DNA from: Nocardioides sp.
Lineage (GTDB): Bacteria; Actinomycetota; Actinomycetes; Propionibacteriales; Nocardioidaceae
Length of the DNA: 64,000 nt
Reading direction: 5' to 3'
NCBI GenBank assembly: GCA_002729525.1
Contig: PBYI01000033.1
Location: forward strand, 124,001 to 188,000
Part shown: piece by piece, positions 33,970 to 43,568 of the stretch
How positions within the stretch are numbered: the first letter of the stretch is position 1
Layout of the letters: every line of letters begins with the position of its first letter
Notes under the pieces: generated by a model
What the model was told of the DNA's origin: nothing
What the model saw: the letters and a program-made list of their open reading frames with translations, nothing else
Databases searched by the model: none
Made by a program: the position numbers and the translations under genes

Positions 33970-35367
33970 TCAGGAGGCGTCGTCGGAGCCCGGCGCCTGC
34001 GCGGCCGACTCCTCGGCGGCCGCCGCAGCCTCCGCGTCGGCGTGCAGCACGGCGTCCACGACCACCGGCGCGACCAGCGCGACCTGCCACGCGCGCGCCC
34101 CGAGGTCGCCGAGCCGGTCGACGACCGCGTCGAGCAGGGCGCCGGGGTCGCGCGGACGCGGGGGAGCCCAGAGCACCCGACGCAGCAGGTCGGGGGTGAG
34201 GAGGTTCTCGGCGGGCACCTTCAGCCGCTCCGACATCGAGGCCACCTCGGCGCGGGCGCGCTTGAGGCGTCGGTCGGCGACGGGGTCGCGGTCGGCCCAG
34301 GCCCGCGGCGGCGGGGGACCGTCGCCGCGCGGGGCGCGGGCGGGCAGGTCGTCCTCGGACATCTCCTCGGCGGCGCGCAGCGCCTCGAGCCAGCGGTTGG
34401 CGTACCGGTCGGCGCCACGGCCGTGGAAGCCCTTGGTCGCCTTGAGCGCGTCGCGGTCGGCCGGCGCGGCGGTCGCCGCGGCGACGATGGCGCTGTCGGG
34501 CAGTACCCGGCCGGGCGTCACGTCGCGCTTCTGCGCGATGTCGTCGCGGGTCTCCCACATCGCCCGGACGGCTCCGAGGGCGCGGCGTCCGCGGACCCGG
34601 TGGACGCCCGACGTACGCCGCCAGGCCTCCTGCCGCTCGGGCTGCTCGAAGGAGAGCAGGTGCTCGAACTCCTGGCGCGCCCACTCGGCCTTGCCGGTCT
34701 CCTCGAGCTCGGCGGCGAGCCGGTCGCGCAGCTCGACGAGCACCTCGACGTCGAGCGCGGCGTACTCCAACCACGACTCCGGCAGCGGCCGGGTCGACCA
34801 GTCGGCGGCGCTGTGCTCCTTCTTCAGCCGCTGGCCGAGCAGCACCTCGACGAGCGTGGCCAGGCCGACGCGCGGGTAGCCGAGCAGCCGCCCGGCGAGC
34901 TCGGTGTCGAAGAGGTGGTCGGGCCGCAGCCCGATCTCGGCGAGGCAGGGGAGGTCCTGGGTGGCGGCGTGCAGGATCCACTCGGTGCCGTCGAGCGCCT
35001 CGGCGAGCGGCTCCAGCGTCGTCAGCCCGATCGGGTCGACCAGCCAGGAGCCGGACCCCTCGCGGCGCAGCTGCACGAGGTAGGCGCGGTTGGAGTAGCG
35101 GTAGCCCGACGCGCGCTCGGCGTCGATGGCGACGGGGCCGGTGCCGGCCGCGATCGCGGCGGCAGCCTCGCGCAGCCCGGCGTCGGTGTCGGTGACCGGG
35201 GGCAGTCCGTCGCGCAGCGTCAGCAGCGGGAGCGGCTCCGGCTCGGGAGCCTGCTCGGTGGTCTGCTCGGCGGTCTGCTCGGTGGAGTCCGAGGGATCCT
35301 CGGGAGCGGCTGCGGGGTCGTCCGGGGTCCGTACGTCGTCCGCACGGTCCTCCGGCTGTCCGCTCAT
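33970..35367 (-). CDS. rnd: Ribonuclease D
   Basis: A 465-residue 3'-5' exoribonuclease for RNA maturation. The DEDD acids are in VAIDAERASGYRYSNRAYL (D-x-E), ATQDLPCLAEIGL (D) and EYAALDVEVLVELRDRL (Y-x(3)-D); an HRDC domain follows around residues 250-330 (VRGRRALGAVRAMWETRDD). It has an acidic, Glu/Gln-rich N-terminal extension of about 45 residues (EQTAEQTTEQ). ATG 35367 overlaps the DUF3000 stop by 4 bases (ATGA), so the pair is translationally coupled, the same neighbour pair as in mycobacteria. Confidence 0.93.
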   Translation of the reverse strand: MSGQPEDRADDVRTPDDPAAAPEDPSDSTEQTAEQTTEQAPEPEPLPLLTLRDGLPPVTDTDAGLREAAAAIAAGTGPVAIDAERASGYRYSNRAYLVQLRREGSGSWLVDPIGLTTLEPLAEALDGTEWILHAATQDLPCLAEIGLRPDHLFDTELAGRLLGYPRVGLATLVEVLLGQRLKKEHSAADWSTRPLPESWLEYAALDVEVLVELRDRLAAELEETGKAEWARQEFEHLLSFEQPERQEAWRRTSGVHRVRGRRALGAVRAMWETRDDIAQKRDVTPGRVLPDSAIVAAATAAPADRDALKATKGFHGRGADRYANRWLEALRAAEEMSEDDLPARAPRGDGPPPPRAWADRDPVADRRLKRARAEVASMSERLKVPAENLLTPDLLRRVLWAPPRPRDPGALLDAVVDRLGDLGARAWQVALVAPVVVDAVLHADAEAAAAAEESAAQAPGSDDAS

Positions 35368-36014
35368 CCGCTCGCCGCCGGTCCCCGTTGTCCGCGCCGG
35401 CTGGGCATGACCGCGACGCCCTCGGGCACCGGCTCCAGGCCGGCCGCGGTGCAGAGCAGCTCGCCCCACGCCTCGACGTGCGGGGTGATGTCGAGCGCGG
35501 TCGTCGGGGCGACGGGGCGACCGTCGCGCAGGGTGCCGGCCTCGGTGGGCAGCGGCGTCCACGAGGCGCGCACCTCGACCTGCGCGGTGCCGCCGTCCTC
35601 GGCCATGCCGCCGAAGCTCTCGGTGGCGACGCGGGTGACGGTCCCGGAGACGGCGGTGTAGACGGCGCCGTGCGCGGACAGCGCGTCGACCAGCCAGGTC
35701 CAGCCGACCTGGGCCAGCAGCGGGTCGGAGACCAGGTCGAGCTCGATCTCGCTGCGGCAGTAGGCCACGCAGCGGAAGGTGCCGTTCCAGGTGTCGTTGC
35801 CCTCGGGGTCGTGCAGCAGGATGAGGCGGCCGGTGCCGACGTCGGTGCCGTCGACGGCCACGTCCGCGGACAGGGCGGAGGCGTACGGCGCGATGCGCTG
35901 CGGGGCCGGCATCTCCTCGCAGAAGACCTCCGGACGCAGCCGCGCGAGGCGCATGCCTGCCACGGCCGCGCGGAACTCCGCGGGCACGGCGGCAGTCTCG
36001 GTACCGGCGACCAT
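35364..36014 (-). CDS. DUF3000 family protein
   Basis: A 216-residue conserved actinobacterial protein of unknown function. Recognised by its position before rnd and by features such as RPEVFCEEMPAPQRIAPY, DDPEGNDTWNGTFRCVAY-type text (here HDPEGNDTWNGTFRCVAYC) and VGWTWLVDAL. No signal peptide, no transmembrane helix, no catalytic motif. ATG 36014 is the likely start; GTG 36023 adds three residues. Divergent from hemE, 71 bases away, so expression of the RNase D operon and heme synthesis may be coordinated. Confidence 0.85.
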   Translation of the reverse strand: MVAGTETAAVPAEFRAAVAGMRLARLRPEVFCEEMPAPQRIAPYASALSADVAVDGTDVGTGRLILLHDPEGNDTWNGTFRCVAYCRSEIELDLVSDPLLAQVGWTWLVDALSAHGAVYTAVSGTVTRVATESFGGMAEDGGTAQVEVRASWTPLPTEAGTLRDGRPVAPTTALDITPHVEAWGELLCTAAGLEPVPEGVAVMPSRRGQRGPAASG

Positions 36015-36085
36015 AGGGGTCACAGTAGGTCAGCCCACCCTCTCGCCGGTGTGCGAACACGCCGACGCCCTGGGAGGCTTCACCC

Positions 36086-37156
36086 ATGAGCACGCCGTCC
36101 ACGCCCGCCGCGAGCCGGTCCGGGCACCCCGGGCTCGCCTCCAGCCCGTTCCTCGCCGCGGTGCGCGGCGAGCCCGTCGACCACACGCCGGTGTGGTTCA
36201 TGCGTCAGGCGGGGCGGTCGCTGCCGGAGTACCGCAAGGTCCGCGAGGGCGTCGGGATGCTGGAGTCCTGCATGGACCCCGACCTGGTCGTCGAGATCAC
36301 CCTCCAGCCCGTACGCCGCTACGGCGTCGACGCCGCGATCTTCTTCTCCGACATCGTGCTGCCCCTCAAGGCGGTCGGCGTCGACCTCGACATCAAGCCC
36401 GGCGTCGGCCCGGTCGTCGCCGAGCCGGTGCGCACCCTCGCCGACGTCGAGCGGATCCCCGACCTCACCCCGGAGCACGTCGGGTTCATCACCCAGGCCG
36501 TGCAGGGTCTCGTCGGCGAGCTGGGCGGCACGCCGCTGATCGGCTTCGCGGGCGCGCCGTTCACCGTCGCGTCGTACCTCGTCGAGGGCGGTCCCTCGAA
36601 GGAGCACGCGAGGACCAAGGCGATGATGTTCGGCGCCCCGGACGTGTGGGACGCGCTGATGCGCAAGATCGCCGGCATCGCCGCGACCTACCTGGAGGTC
36701 CAGGTCGCCGCCGGCGCCTCGGCCGTGCAGCTCTTCGACTCCTGGGCGGGCGCGCTGACCCCGGCCGACTACACCGAGCACGTGATGCCGCACTCCGCCG
36801 GCGTGCTCGCGCGGGCCGGCGCGCTCGGCGTGCCGCGCATCCACTTCGGCGTCGGCACCGCCAACCTGCTGACGCTCATGGGCGAGGCCGGCGCCGACGT
36901 CGTCGGGGTCGACTGGCGCACCCCGCTCGACCGGGCGATCCCGCTCGTGCCCGGCAAGGCCGTGCAGGGCAACCTCGACCCCACGCTGGTGTTCGCCCCG
37001 ACCGAGGTGATGACCGCGCGGGCCGCCCAGGTGATCGAGGCGGGCCGGGCCGCGCCGGGGCACGTGTTCAACCTCGGCCACGGGGTGCTGCCCTCCACCG
37101 ACCCCGACCAGCTCGCGCGGCTGACGGACTTCGTGCACGCCTACCCGGTGGGCTGA
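36086..37156 (+). CDS. hemE: Uroporphyrinogen decarboxylase
   Basis: A 356-residue enzyme converting uroporphyrinogen III to coproporphyrinogen III in heme synthesis. Signature motifs: [15 protein letters not shown] (the PVWxMRQAGR motif, residues about 33-47), [15 protein letters not shown] with the catalytic Asp, [27 protein letters not shown] and [14 protein letters not shown] near the end. Length is normal. ATG 36086 is a good start. With hemY and hemQ downstream it forms the coproporphyrin-dependent heme branch, here interrupted by five unrelated genes. A strong hairpin ends it. Confidence 0.95.
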   Translation: MSTPSTPAASRSGHPGLASSPFLAAVRGEPVDHTPVWFMRQAGRSLPEYRKVREGVGMLESCMDPDLVVEITLQPVRRYGVDAAIFFSDIVLPLKAVGVDLDIKPGVGPVVAEPVRTLADVERIPDLTPEHVGFITQAVQGLVGELGGTPLIGFAGAPFTVASYLVEGGPSKEHARTKAMMFGAPDVWDALMRKIAGIAATYLEVQVAAGASAVQLFDSWAGALTPADYTEHVMPHSAGVLARAGALGVPRIHFGVGTANLLTLMGEAGADVVGVDWRTPLDRAIPLVPGKAVQGNLDPTLVFAPTEVMTARAAQVIEAGRAAPGHVFNLGHGVLPSTDPDQLARLTDFVHAYPVG

Positions 37157-37167
37157 GCCTGGCGGTT

Positions 37168-37214
37168 GTTGGTTTCACCGGTGAACCGGTGGAACCAACA
37201 CTTCCTGCAGGAAG
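37168..37214. terminator. Hairpin after hemE plus adjacent small palindrome
   Basis: GTTGGTT-t-CACCGGT-ga-ACCGGTG-g-AACCAAC (37168-37199): 14 paired bases with one symmetrical mismatch and a 2-base loop, 12 bases past the hemE stop. Directly after it is CTTCCTGCAGGAAG (37201-37214), another perfect palindrome. It sits between convergent hemE and the DUF4349 gene, so it probably serves both. Confidence 0.75.
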
Positions 37215-37277
37215 GTTCCTGCTGGAGGTGTCGGGTCCCTGCGGTCGGTCGCGCCGGTCCGGCCGACCTGGCGCCGC

Positions 37278-38246
37278 TCAGCCGGCGACCGGCGGGGCGG
37301 GCGGCGTCGTGGGAGCCGCGACCCGGCGGCGGCGCCACAGCACCCGCGCCGGTACGCCGACCACGAGCGCGAGCAGCGCGAACGGCAGCAGCGCCCCGGT
37401 CGCCGTCAGCACTGCCGTGGCCGTGGCGGTGAACGCGTCCCACCCCGAGGACAGGCCCGCGACGAACCCGGTCGCCTCCTCCTTCTCGGGCTCCTGCTCG
37501 CCCGCGGGCAGCGAGACCGACACGACCAGGGTGGACATCGTGGTGGTGTCGCGCAGCTGCTTCTGCCGCTGCAGCAGCGAGCCGAGCGTCGCCTCGCGGT
37601 CACCGAGCTCGCGCTCGATGCTCACCACGTCGGCGAGGTCCTTCGCCTGGTCGAGCAGGGTGCTGATCCGGCGGATGCTGCGGCGCTGGGTGGCGACCCG
37701 TACGTCGGTGTCGATCACCTCGCTGGTGACGTCCTCGACCTTGCTCGACGACGACCGCAGCTGCGCGGTGCGCTCGAGGTCGGCCAGCGCGTCGTCGAAG
37801 GTGTCGACCGGCACGCGGAGCACCATGCGCGCATAGGTCTCGACGCCGTCGAGGTCGGTCTCGGTGCTCTGGCCGGCGACCTCCCCGCCGTACGCGTCGG
37901 CCACCCGTTGCACGTCGTGGCGGGTCGTGGCGACGTCGTCGCTGCTGAGGTCGACGGTGCCGCGCTTGACCAGGGACCGCTCGCCGACGGTCACGTCGTC
38001 CAGGGCCCGGCCCGCCCGGGGAGCGGCCGCGTCCTCGGCGCCGGCCCGGCCGACGCGGTCGGAGGTCGCCCCGGCGTCGCCGCCCCCGCCGTCCTCCGCG
38101 GCCTCCTCGTAGGACGTGGCCGGCTCGACGTACCCGGCGTCGGACGCGGAGTCGGAGGAGGCGCTGCAGGCGGCGAGCGGGGCGAGCAGCAGCAGTGCGG
38201 GCACGAGCAGGGCGGCGCTGCGGACGGTGCGGGGGTGTCGGGTCAT
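37278..38246 (-). CDS. DUF4349 lipoprotein
   Basis: A 322-residue cell-surface protein. The lipobox LAPLAAC gives lipid-modified Cys27. Then a disordered acidic linker, a DUF4349 domain (KRGTVDLSSDDVATTRHDVQRV onward) with a coiled-coil stretch (residues about 160-220, RRSIRRISTLLDQAKDLADVVSIERELGDREATL read in parts), and one C-terminal transmembrane helix (ALLPFALLALVVGVPARVLW) with a basic tail. Such proteins are thought to sit across the envelope; function unknown. ATG 38246. It is convergent with hemE and divergent from the dehydrogenase gene at 38396. Confidence 0.85.
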   Translation of the reverse strand: MTRHPRTVRSAALLVPALLLLAPLAACSASSDSASDAGYVEPATSYEEAAEDGGGGDAGATSDRVGRAGAEDAAAPRAGRALDDVTVGERSLVKRGTVDLSSDDVATTRHDVQRVADAYGGEVAGQSTETDLDGVETYARMVLRVPVDTFDDALADLERTAQLRSSSSKVEDVTSEVIDTDVRVATQRRSIRRISTLLDQAKDLADVVSIERELGDREATLGSLLQRQKQLRDTTTMSTLVVSVSLPAGEQEPEKEEATGFVAGLSSGWDAFTATATAVLTATGALLPFALLALVVGVPARVLWRRRRVAAPTTPPAPPVAG

Positions 38247-38350
38247 GCGGCTGGGACGACGCAGGTGGCCGGGCGGTTCCACCGGCGGTCGGCCGGCGTG
38301 CTCCTGCTCACCCGCCCGCGCGCCGACTTGCCCGGCCCACTTAAATGCAC

Positions 38351-38370
38351 CATGTTTGTCGAGTTACATG
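38351..38370. promoter_or_regulatory. Inverted repeat upstream of the FMN-monooxygenase operon
   Basis: CATGT (38351-38355), 10 bases, then ACATG (38366-38370), in an unusually AT-rich patch (TTAAATGCACC...) 26 bases before the ATG at 38396. Probably an operator or promoter element for the two-gene operon; short arms make this tentative. Confidence 0.35.
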
Positions 38371-38395
38371 ACATCAAGCCCACGAGAGGACCCGC

Positions 38396-39619
38396 ATGAG
38401 CACGTCCACCACGCTCCACCCGGTCGCCACCGGGGTCCCCGTCCTCGGGGACGACGAGGCCCGCGCCGTCGCGGCGGACCTCGCGCCGCTCCTGGCGGCA
38501 GGGGCCGTCGAGCGCGACCTGCGGCGCGAGCTGCCGGCGTCCGAGCTCGACAGCGTCACCCGTGCCGGACTGCTGGCCCTGACCGTGCCCGCCGAGCACG
38601 GCGGCGCCGACCTGTCGACGGCGACCCTCGTCGAGGTCGTGCGGGTGCTGGCGACCGGCGACCCCAACGTCGCCCAGATCCCGCACAGTCACTTCGTCTA
38701 CGTCAACGCGCTGCGCCACCAGGGCACTCCGGCACAGCGGCGGCACCTGTTCGGCGAGGTGCTGGCCGGCAAGCGGTTCGGCAACGCCCAGTCCGAGCTC
38801 GGCACCAAGCACGTGCGCGACCACCGCACGACGCTCACCCACGACCCGGAGCGGCCCGGTCGGTGGCGGCTGGACGGCCAGAAGGGCTACTGCACCGGCG
38901 CGCTGCTGGCCGACTGGGTGCCGGTGCTCGCGCACCGCGACGTCGACGGCCCGATGGTCGTCGCCTGGGTCGAGCGCCACGCGCCGGGCGTGACCGTCGT
39001 CGACGACTGGGACGGCCTGGGGCAGCGCACCACGGCCAGCGGCCGGGTCACCCTCGTCGACGTGAAGGTGCCCGACGCCCTCGTCACGCCGTACCACCTC
39101 ACCTTCACCGGCCCGCAGACGTACGGCGCGTTCGGCCAGGTGCTGCACGCCGCGATCGACGCCGGCATTGCGCGCGCGGCGCTCGTCGACGCGGCCGTGT
39201 TCGTCACGACCCGCAGCCGGCCCTACCCCGACGCCGGGGTCGAGCGGCACGCCGACGACCCGCTCGTGGTGCAGGCCGTGGGGGAGATGGAGCTCCAGGT
39301 GCGAGGCGCGGAGGCGCTGCTCGCGCACGCCGCCGCCGCGGTCGACGCGGCGGACGCGCACCTCACCGGGCAGTCGGCCGCGACGGCGAGCCTCGCGGTC
39401 GCGGCGGCCCGGGCGGCCACGAGCCGTGCCGCGGTCGAGGTCTCCTCGCGGCTGTTCGAGGTGTGCGGCACCCGCTCCGCCGCGGCGGGCGCGGCGCTCG
39501 ACCGGCACTGGCGCAACGCGCGGGTGCACACCCTGCACGACCCGGAGGCGCAGAAGGTGCGCGTGCTGGGGCAGTGGGCGCTCGACGGCACCCTCCCGAC
39601 CCGGCACGGTCACCTGTGA
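38396..39619 (+). CDS. Acyl-CoA-dehydrogenase-fold FMN monooxygenase (SfnB/DszC-like)
   Basis: A 407-residue flavoprotein of the acyl-CoA dehydrogenase superfamily. Features: GLLALTVPAEHGGADLSTATLVEV, ATGDPNVAQIPHSHF, GKRFGNAQSELGTKHV, LDGQKGYCTGALLADWVPV and a C-terminal SSRLFEVCGTRSAAA...LDRHWRNARVHTLHDP. The HxHWRNxRxHTxHDP ending is typical of the DszC/SfnB/DnmB group, which are monooxygenases acting on thiophenes, sulfones or similar sulfur compounds with reduced FMN, rather than true acyl-CoA dehydrogenases. The flavin reductase follows with overlapping start and stop, supporting a two-component enzyme. Substrate not known; sulfur scavenging is the best guess. Confidence 0.85.
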   Translation: MSTSTTLHPVATGVPVLGDDEARAVAADLAPLLAAGAVERDLRRELPASELDSVTRAGLLALTVPAEHGGADLSTATLVEVVRVLATGDPNVAQIPHSHFVYVNALRHQGTPAQRRHLFGEVLAGKRFGNAQSELGTKHVRDHRTTLTHDPERPGRWRLDGQKGYCTGALLADWVPVLAHRDVDGPMVVAWVERHAPGVTVVDDWDGLGQRTTASGRVTLVDVKVPDALVTPYHLTFTGPQTYGAFGQVLHAAIDAGIARAALVDAAVFVTTRSRPYPDAGVERHADDPLVVQAVGEMELQVRGAEALLAHAAAAVDAADAHLTGQSAATASLAVAAARAATSRAAVEVSSRLFEVCGTRSAAAGAALDRHWRNARVHTLHDPEAQKVRVLGQWALDGTLPTRHGHL

Positions 39620-40152
39620 GCGCGATGCGCGGCGATCGGCCGGCGTTCGCGACGAACCAGGACCTCGACCCGACCCGCCTGCGGCAGGCGTTCGGCATCT
39701 TCCCGACCGGCGTCGTCGCCGTGGCGGCCGAGGTCGACGAGGCCCTCGTCGGTCTCGCGGCGAGCTCGTTCACGTCGGTGAGCCTCGACCCGCCGCTGGT
39801 GTCCTTCTCGGTCGCGGCCACCTCCAGGACCTGGCCGGACCTGCGCCGCTGCGACCACCTCGGTGTGACGGTGCTCGCCGACCACCAGGGCCTGGTCTGC
39901 CGCCGGCTCGCGGGCCCGGTGGCGGAGCGCTTCGACGACGTCGCGGTGAGCGTGACCGAGAACGGTGCGGTCACCGTCGACGGCGGCCTGGCGCGGTTCG
40001 ACTGCACGGTGCACGCCGAGGTCGAGGCCGGCGACCACGTGCTGGTGCTGCTGCGGCTGCACGCGGTGGAGCACGTGAGCGCCAGCGGGGAGGAGGGCTC
40101 CTCCCCACTGGTGTTCCACCGCAGCGGCTTCGGCCGGCTGGCCGTGACCTGA
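39616..40152 (+). CDS. NAD(P)H:flavin reductase
   Basis: A 178-residue reductase of the DIM6/NTAB/HpaC flavin reductase family. LRQAFGIFPTGVVAVAA, the FMN-binding SSFTSVSLDPPLVSFSVAATSRTW (read in parts) and GDHVLVLLRLHAVEH are typical. It supplies reduced flavin to the oxygenase. GTG 39616 overlaps the previous stop (GTGA); ATG 39625 is an alternative three codons later. The coupling fixes it as the partner of the gene before it. Confidence 0.9.
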   Translation: MSAMRGDRPAFATNQDLDPTRLRQAFGIFPTGVVAVAAEVDEALVGLAASSFTSVSLDPPLVSFSVAATSRTWPDLRRCDHLGVTVLADHQGLVCRRLAGPVAERFDDVAVSVTENGAVTVDGGLARFDCTVHAEVEAGDHVLVLLRLHAVEHVSASGEEGSSPLVFHRSGFGRLAVT

Positions 40153-40177
40153 GGCCGGTCCCCGGGCGGCACCCGGG

Positions 40178-40825
40178 TCAGCCCTCGGCGGGCTCCCGGG
40201 TGACCGTCAGGTCGTAGGCGAACGACCCGGAGCAGTCGAGCGCCCAGGTGCGGCCGTCGTACCGGAGCGCGAGGTCCGTGCGCAGCCGGCGGTGGGTGCC
40301 GTCGGAGACGACGACGTGGTCGAGCTCGCCGACCTCCTCGTGCACGTGCCGGGTCGGACCGACCCGCTTGACCGTGCCGCGCACGACGGCGCGGGCGGTG
40401 TCGTCGCCGTCGTGCACCTTCACCGCGGCGCGGACGGTGCCGCGACGCGCGAGGTCCCTCGCGGTGTCCCGGGAGCCGTGGGCCCCGCCCTCCTCGAACA
40501 GCACGTCGACGTGGTTGCCGTGCAGGCTGTTCTCGTAGACGACGACCGACAGCGGGCCGTCGGCGACCGGGCTGTGGCACTCGACGACGATCCCGCGCTC
40601 CCGGTCCGGGCCGGGGGAGTACGGCGGGGGCTCGTCGGCGTACGAGACGCCACCCGCGCCGGCGGCCAGCGCCCCGGACGTGCCGAGCACGAGGGCGGTG
40701 GTGGCCAGGGCGCGCTGGCGCCGGCGTCGGTGCCGGGCGGCGGCGAGGGCGCGACGCAGGTCGGCGTCCTGCAACGGGGTGCCGGGTCGGGTCGAGCGGG
40801 TGGTGCTGGGGGTCGTGGCGCGCAC
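40178..40825 (-). CDS. Single-pass exported protein, unknown
   Basis: A 215-residue protein from GTG 40825 with GGAA upstream. A basic cytoplasmic N-terminus (AAARHRRRRQR, about residues 28-38) precedes one hydrophobic segment (ALATTALVLGTSGALAAGAGG), which may be a membrane anchor or late signal peptide. The extracytoplasmic part looks beta-rich with two Cys (VECHSPVADG near the start, LDCSGSFAYD near the end) that may pair. No family recognised. It converges on the flavin reductase gene, 25 bases between stops. Confidence 0.65.
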   Translation of the reverse strand: MRATTPSTTRSTRPGTPLQDADLRRALAAARHRRRRQRALATTALVLGTSGALAAGAGGVSYADEPPPYSPGPDRERGIVVECHSPVADGPLSVVVYENSLHGNHVDVLFEEGGAHGSRDTARDLARRGTVRAAVKVHDGDDTARAVVRGTVKRVGPTRHVHEEVGELDHVVVSDGTHRRLRTDLALRYDGRTWALDCSGSFAYDLTVTREPAEG

Positions 40826-41018
40826 GGCGGTTCCTTCCGGAGTGGGTGGATCCGAGGGACCGGAGCGCTGGATCTCCCTCTGGACGGCGGTGGTCCCCGG
40901 GCGGTTGGACCGGCCGCCGAGCGGTCTGGACCGCCGGGGAGCCGACCGGCCCCTGCCCGGCGGGCCGGTGGTCCCACCCCTGCACGACGGGACCGGTCGC
41001 GGTGGCACGATCGAGGGC

Positions 41019-42428
41019 ATGGTCGATCGAGGCACGGTGCGACGCGCGGTCGTCGTCGGCGGGGGAGTGGCCGGACTCGTGGCGGCCCGCCGCCTGGTCG
41101 AGGCCGGGCACGAGGTCGTGCTCCTCGAGGCCGGCGAGCGCGTCGGCGGCAAACTAAGGCGCGAGGAGGTCGGGGGCGTGCTCGTCGACGTCGGGGCCGA
41201 GGCGATGCTCAACCGGCGGCCCGAGGGCGTCGACCTGGCCCGCGCCGTCGGTCTCGACGTGGTGCACCCGGCCCTCGCCTCGTCGCGCATCTGGACCCGC
41301 GGCGCGCTCCGCCCGCTGCCACGCTCGCTGATGGGGGTCCCGCTCGACCTCGAGCAGCTCGAGACCAGCGGCGTGCTGTCGGAGGAGGGCCTGGCCCGGG
41401 TGCGGCAGGAGCCGTCGCTGCCGCCGGAGGAGCTCCACGGCGCCGACGTGTCGGTGGGCGACCTGGTCGAGCGCCGGTTCGGCGCCGAGGTCGTCGACCG
41501 GCTGGTCGAGCCCCTCCTGGGCGGCGTGTACGCCGGCCACGCGCGCGAGCTCTCCGCCCGGACGTCGGTGCCGCAGCTGGTCGCCTTCGCCGAGCGCGGG
41601 TCGCTGCTGGAGCAGGCGGCCGCGATGCCCACGACGTACTCCACCGACGTGCCGGTCTTCGCCGGTCTCCCCGGCGGCATGGGCCAGCTGCCCGAGCGGC
41701 TGGCGGACGCCCTGGTCGACGCCGGTGCGACGGTGCGCACCGGCGCCACGGTGCGCTCGCTGGAGCGCACGCCGACCGGGTTCGCGCTCGTCGTCGGGCC
41801 CACGACCGCGCCCGAGCGGCTCGAGGCCGACGTGGTCGTCCTGGCCACCCCGCCGCCGGCCGCCGCCCGGCTGCTCGCGGGCGTCGCGCCCGCGGCCGCA
41901 GCCGACCTCGGCGAGGTCGAGTCGGCGTCGATGGCCGTGGTGACCTTCGCCTACCCGGCCGCGGTGCTCGAGCCCGTCGCCGGGGCCGTCGGGTCGGGCT
42001 TCCTGGTGCCCCCGGTCGACGGCCGGGCGATCAAGGCCAGCACCTTCAGCTTCACCAAGTGGGCCTGGGTCCGCGAGGCCGGCGCCGCCGAGGGCGTGGT
42101 GCACCTGCGCACCTCGCTCGGGCGGCACCGTGAGGAGACCGCGCTCCAGGTCGACGACGCCGAGCTGGTCCGCCGCTCGCGGGCCGACCTGCGCGCCGCC
42201 ACCGGCCTGGACGCCGAGCCCGTCGACACCCACGTGCAGCGCTGGGGCGGCGGGCTGCCGCAGCACGCCGTCGGCCACGCCGACCGGGTCGCCCGGGTGC
42301 GCGCGGCGGTCGCTGCGGTGCCCGGCCTCGCGGTGTGCGGGGCGGCGTACGACGGCGTCGGCATCCCGGCGGTCGTCGGGTCGGCCGAGGCGGCCGTCGC
42401 CTCGGTGCTGCCGGTCGCCGCCCGCTAG
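41019..42428 (+). CDS. hemY: Coproporphyrinogen III / protoporphyrinogen oxidase (HemY/CgoX type)
   Basis: A 469-residue FAD enzyme. AVVVGGGVAGLVAARRLVEAG (read in parts, residues about 10-30) binds FAD, EAGERVGGKLRRE is the conserved GG motif, VFAGLPGGMGQLPERL is typical of HemY, and the C-terminus VCGAAYDGVGIPAVVGSAEAA holds the second FAD site. In actinobacteria with HemQ this enzyme oxidises coproporphyrinogen III to coproporphyrin III. ATG 41019 is the start. It shares the CTAG at 42425-42428 as stop codon with the convergent hydrolase gene. Confidence 0.92.
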   Translation: MVDRGTVRRAVVVGGGVAGLVAARRLVEAGHEVVLLEAGERVGGKLRREEVGGVLVDVGAEAMLNRRPEGVDLARAVGLDVVHPALASSRIWTRGALRPLPRSLMGVPLDLEQLETSGVLSEEGLARVRQEPSLPPEELHGADVSVGDLVERRFGAEVVDRLVEPLLGGVYAGHARELSARTSVPQLVAFAERGSLLEQAAAMPTTYSTDVPVFAGLPGGMGQLPERLADALVDAGATVRTGATVRSLERTPTGFALVVGPTTAPERLEADVVVLATPPPAAARLLAGVAPAAAADLGEVESASMAVVTFAYPAAVLEPVAGAVGSGFLVPPVDGRAIKASTFSFTKWAWVREAGAAEGVVHLRTSLGRHREETALQVDDAELVRRSRADLRAATGLDAEPVDTHVQRWGGGLPQHAVGHADRVARVRAAVAAVPGLAVCGAAYDGVGIPAVVGSAEAAVASVLPVAAR

Positions 42429-43531
42429 CCGAGCTCGTCGGTCGCAGCCGGCTCAAGCGCCTCCCACAGCACGTCCGCCGGCGACCCGACGCCCAGCGAC
42501 CGCGTCACGTAGGCGGCGGCGTACCCGCGCCGCAGCGACCACCACGCCGAGCAGCCGCCGACGCCGCCCATCCCGAGGTCCTCCTCGTCGCGCTGGAACC
42601 CCAGCGTCCAGGTGACCTCCCGGTCCAGCACCCGGTCGTGCCCGCTCGCGGCCGGCGCCAGGTAGGCGGTGTGCAGGTCGGGCCCGAGCCGGGCCGCGAC
42701 CGGCCCGTCGCCCGGCGCCAGGTCGGCGTACGCCCCGGCCAGCCCGCGCGCGGAGGCGTACGCCGAGACGGCCGCGAACGTCGTACGACGGAAGGCCTCG
42801 CCGTTGACGACGTCGGCGTCGAGCAGGCCGGGCGGGCTGCCGAGCGCGGGTCCCCAGCGCGGGTCGTGCAGGAGGGTCTGTCGCCACGGCTCCGTCGGGG
42901 GCTCGACCACGTCGGCGCAGCGGTCGAGGTCGGCTCCGGTGAGCGCGAGGTGGACGTCCCAGCCGAGGTCGGCGGCGATCGCCCGGAACCGGTCGACCAG
43001 CGTCGCGCCGGTCGCGCGGCGGACGAGCTCGTCGCACAGGTGGCCGTAGGTCAGCGCGTGCTCGGCGACGCCCGACCCCGGTTCGTGCTCCGGCTCGGCG
43101 TCGGCGAGCAGCGCCACCAGGCCGTCGTGGTCGGCCAGGTCCAGCCCGGCCGCCGCCGCGGGGAAGCGCGGCAGGCCCGCGGCGTGGCTGAGCACGTGCC
43201 GCACCGTGGTGCCGCCCTTGCCGTGCGCGGCGTACGCCGGCCAGAGCGCGGCGACCGGCTGGTCCAGCGTGAGCGCACCGTCGGCGACCGCGTCCAGCAC
43301 CGTCAGCGCGGCGAACGGCTTGGCGACGGAGTAGCAGAGCACCAGGGTGTCCGGCTCCCACGGGCGCACGCCGTCGCGGGTGCCGGCGACCAGGTCCAGC
43401 TCGGTGGGGCCGCCCCCGGACCGCTCGGTGGTGTCGGGACGCAGCACGCAGGCCGCGCCGCCGTACGACGCGTCCGCGGCGACCCGGTCGGCGAGGGCCG
43501 AACGGACGGTCTGCTCGGGTCCGGAGGTCAC
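42425..43531 (-). CDS. Beta-lactamase-fold serine hydrolase
   Basis: A 368-residue cytoplasmic serine hydrolase of the class C beta-lactamase/esterase group. The SxxK nucleophile motif is [11 protein letters not shown], the second catalytic Tyr is probably in [11 protein letters not shown], and the HxG-like third motif is [12 protein letters not shown]. Typical neighbours are esterases rather than penicillin-binding proteins; no signal peptide is seen. GTG 43531 was chosen, 37 bases from divergent hemQ. Its presence between hemY and hemQ is not part of the usual heme cluster. Substrate unknown. Confidence 0.85.
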   Translation of the reverse strand: MTSGPEQTVRSALADRVAADASYGGAACVLRPDTTERSGGGPTELDLVAGTRDGVRPWEPDTLVLCYSVAKPFAALTVLDAVADGALTLDQPVAALWPAYAAHGKGGTTVRHVLSHAAGLPRFPAAAAGLDLADHDGLVALLADAEPEHEPGSGVAEHALTYGHLCDELVRRATGATLVDRFRAIAADLGWDVHLALTGADLDRCADVVEPPTEPWRQTLLHDPRWGPALGSPPGLLDADVVNGEAFRRTTFAAVSAYASARGLAGAYADLAPGDGPVAARLGPDLHTAYLAPAASGHDRVLDREVTWTLGFQRDEEDLGMGGVGGCSAWWSLRRGYAAAYVTRSLGVGSPADVLWEALEPAATDELG

Positions 43532-43568
43532 CTCGGGATCATCGCAGCGACCCGGCACAATGGAGCGC

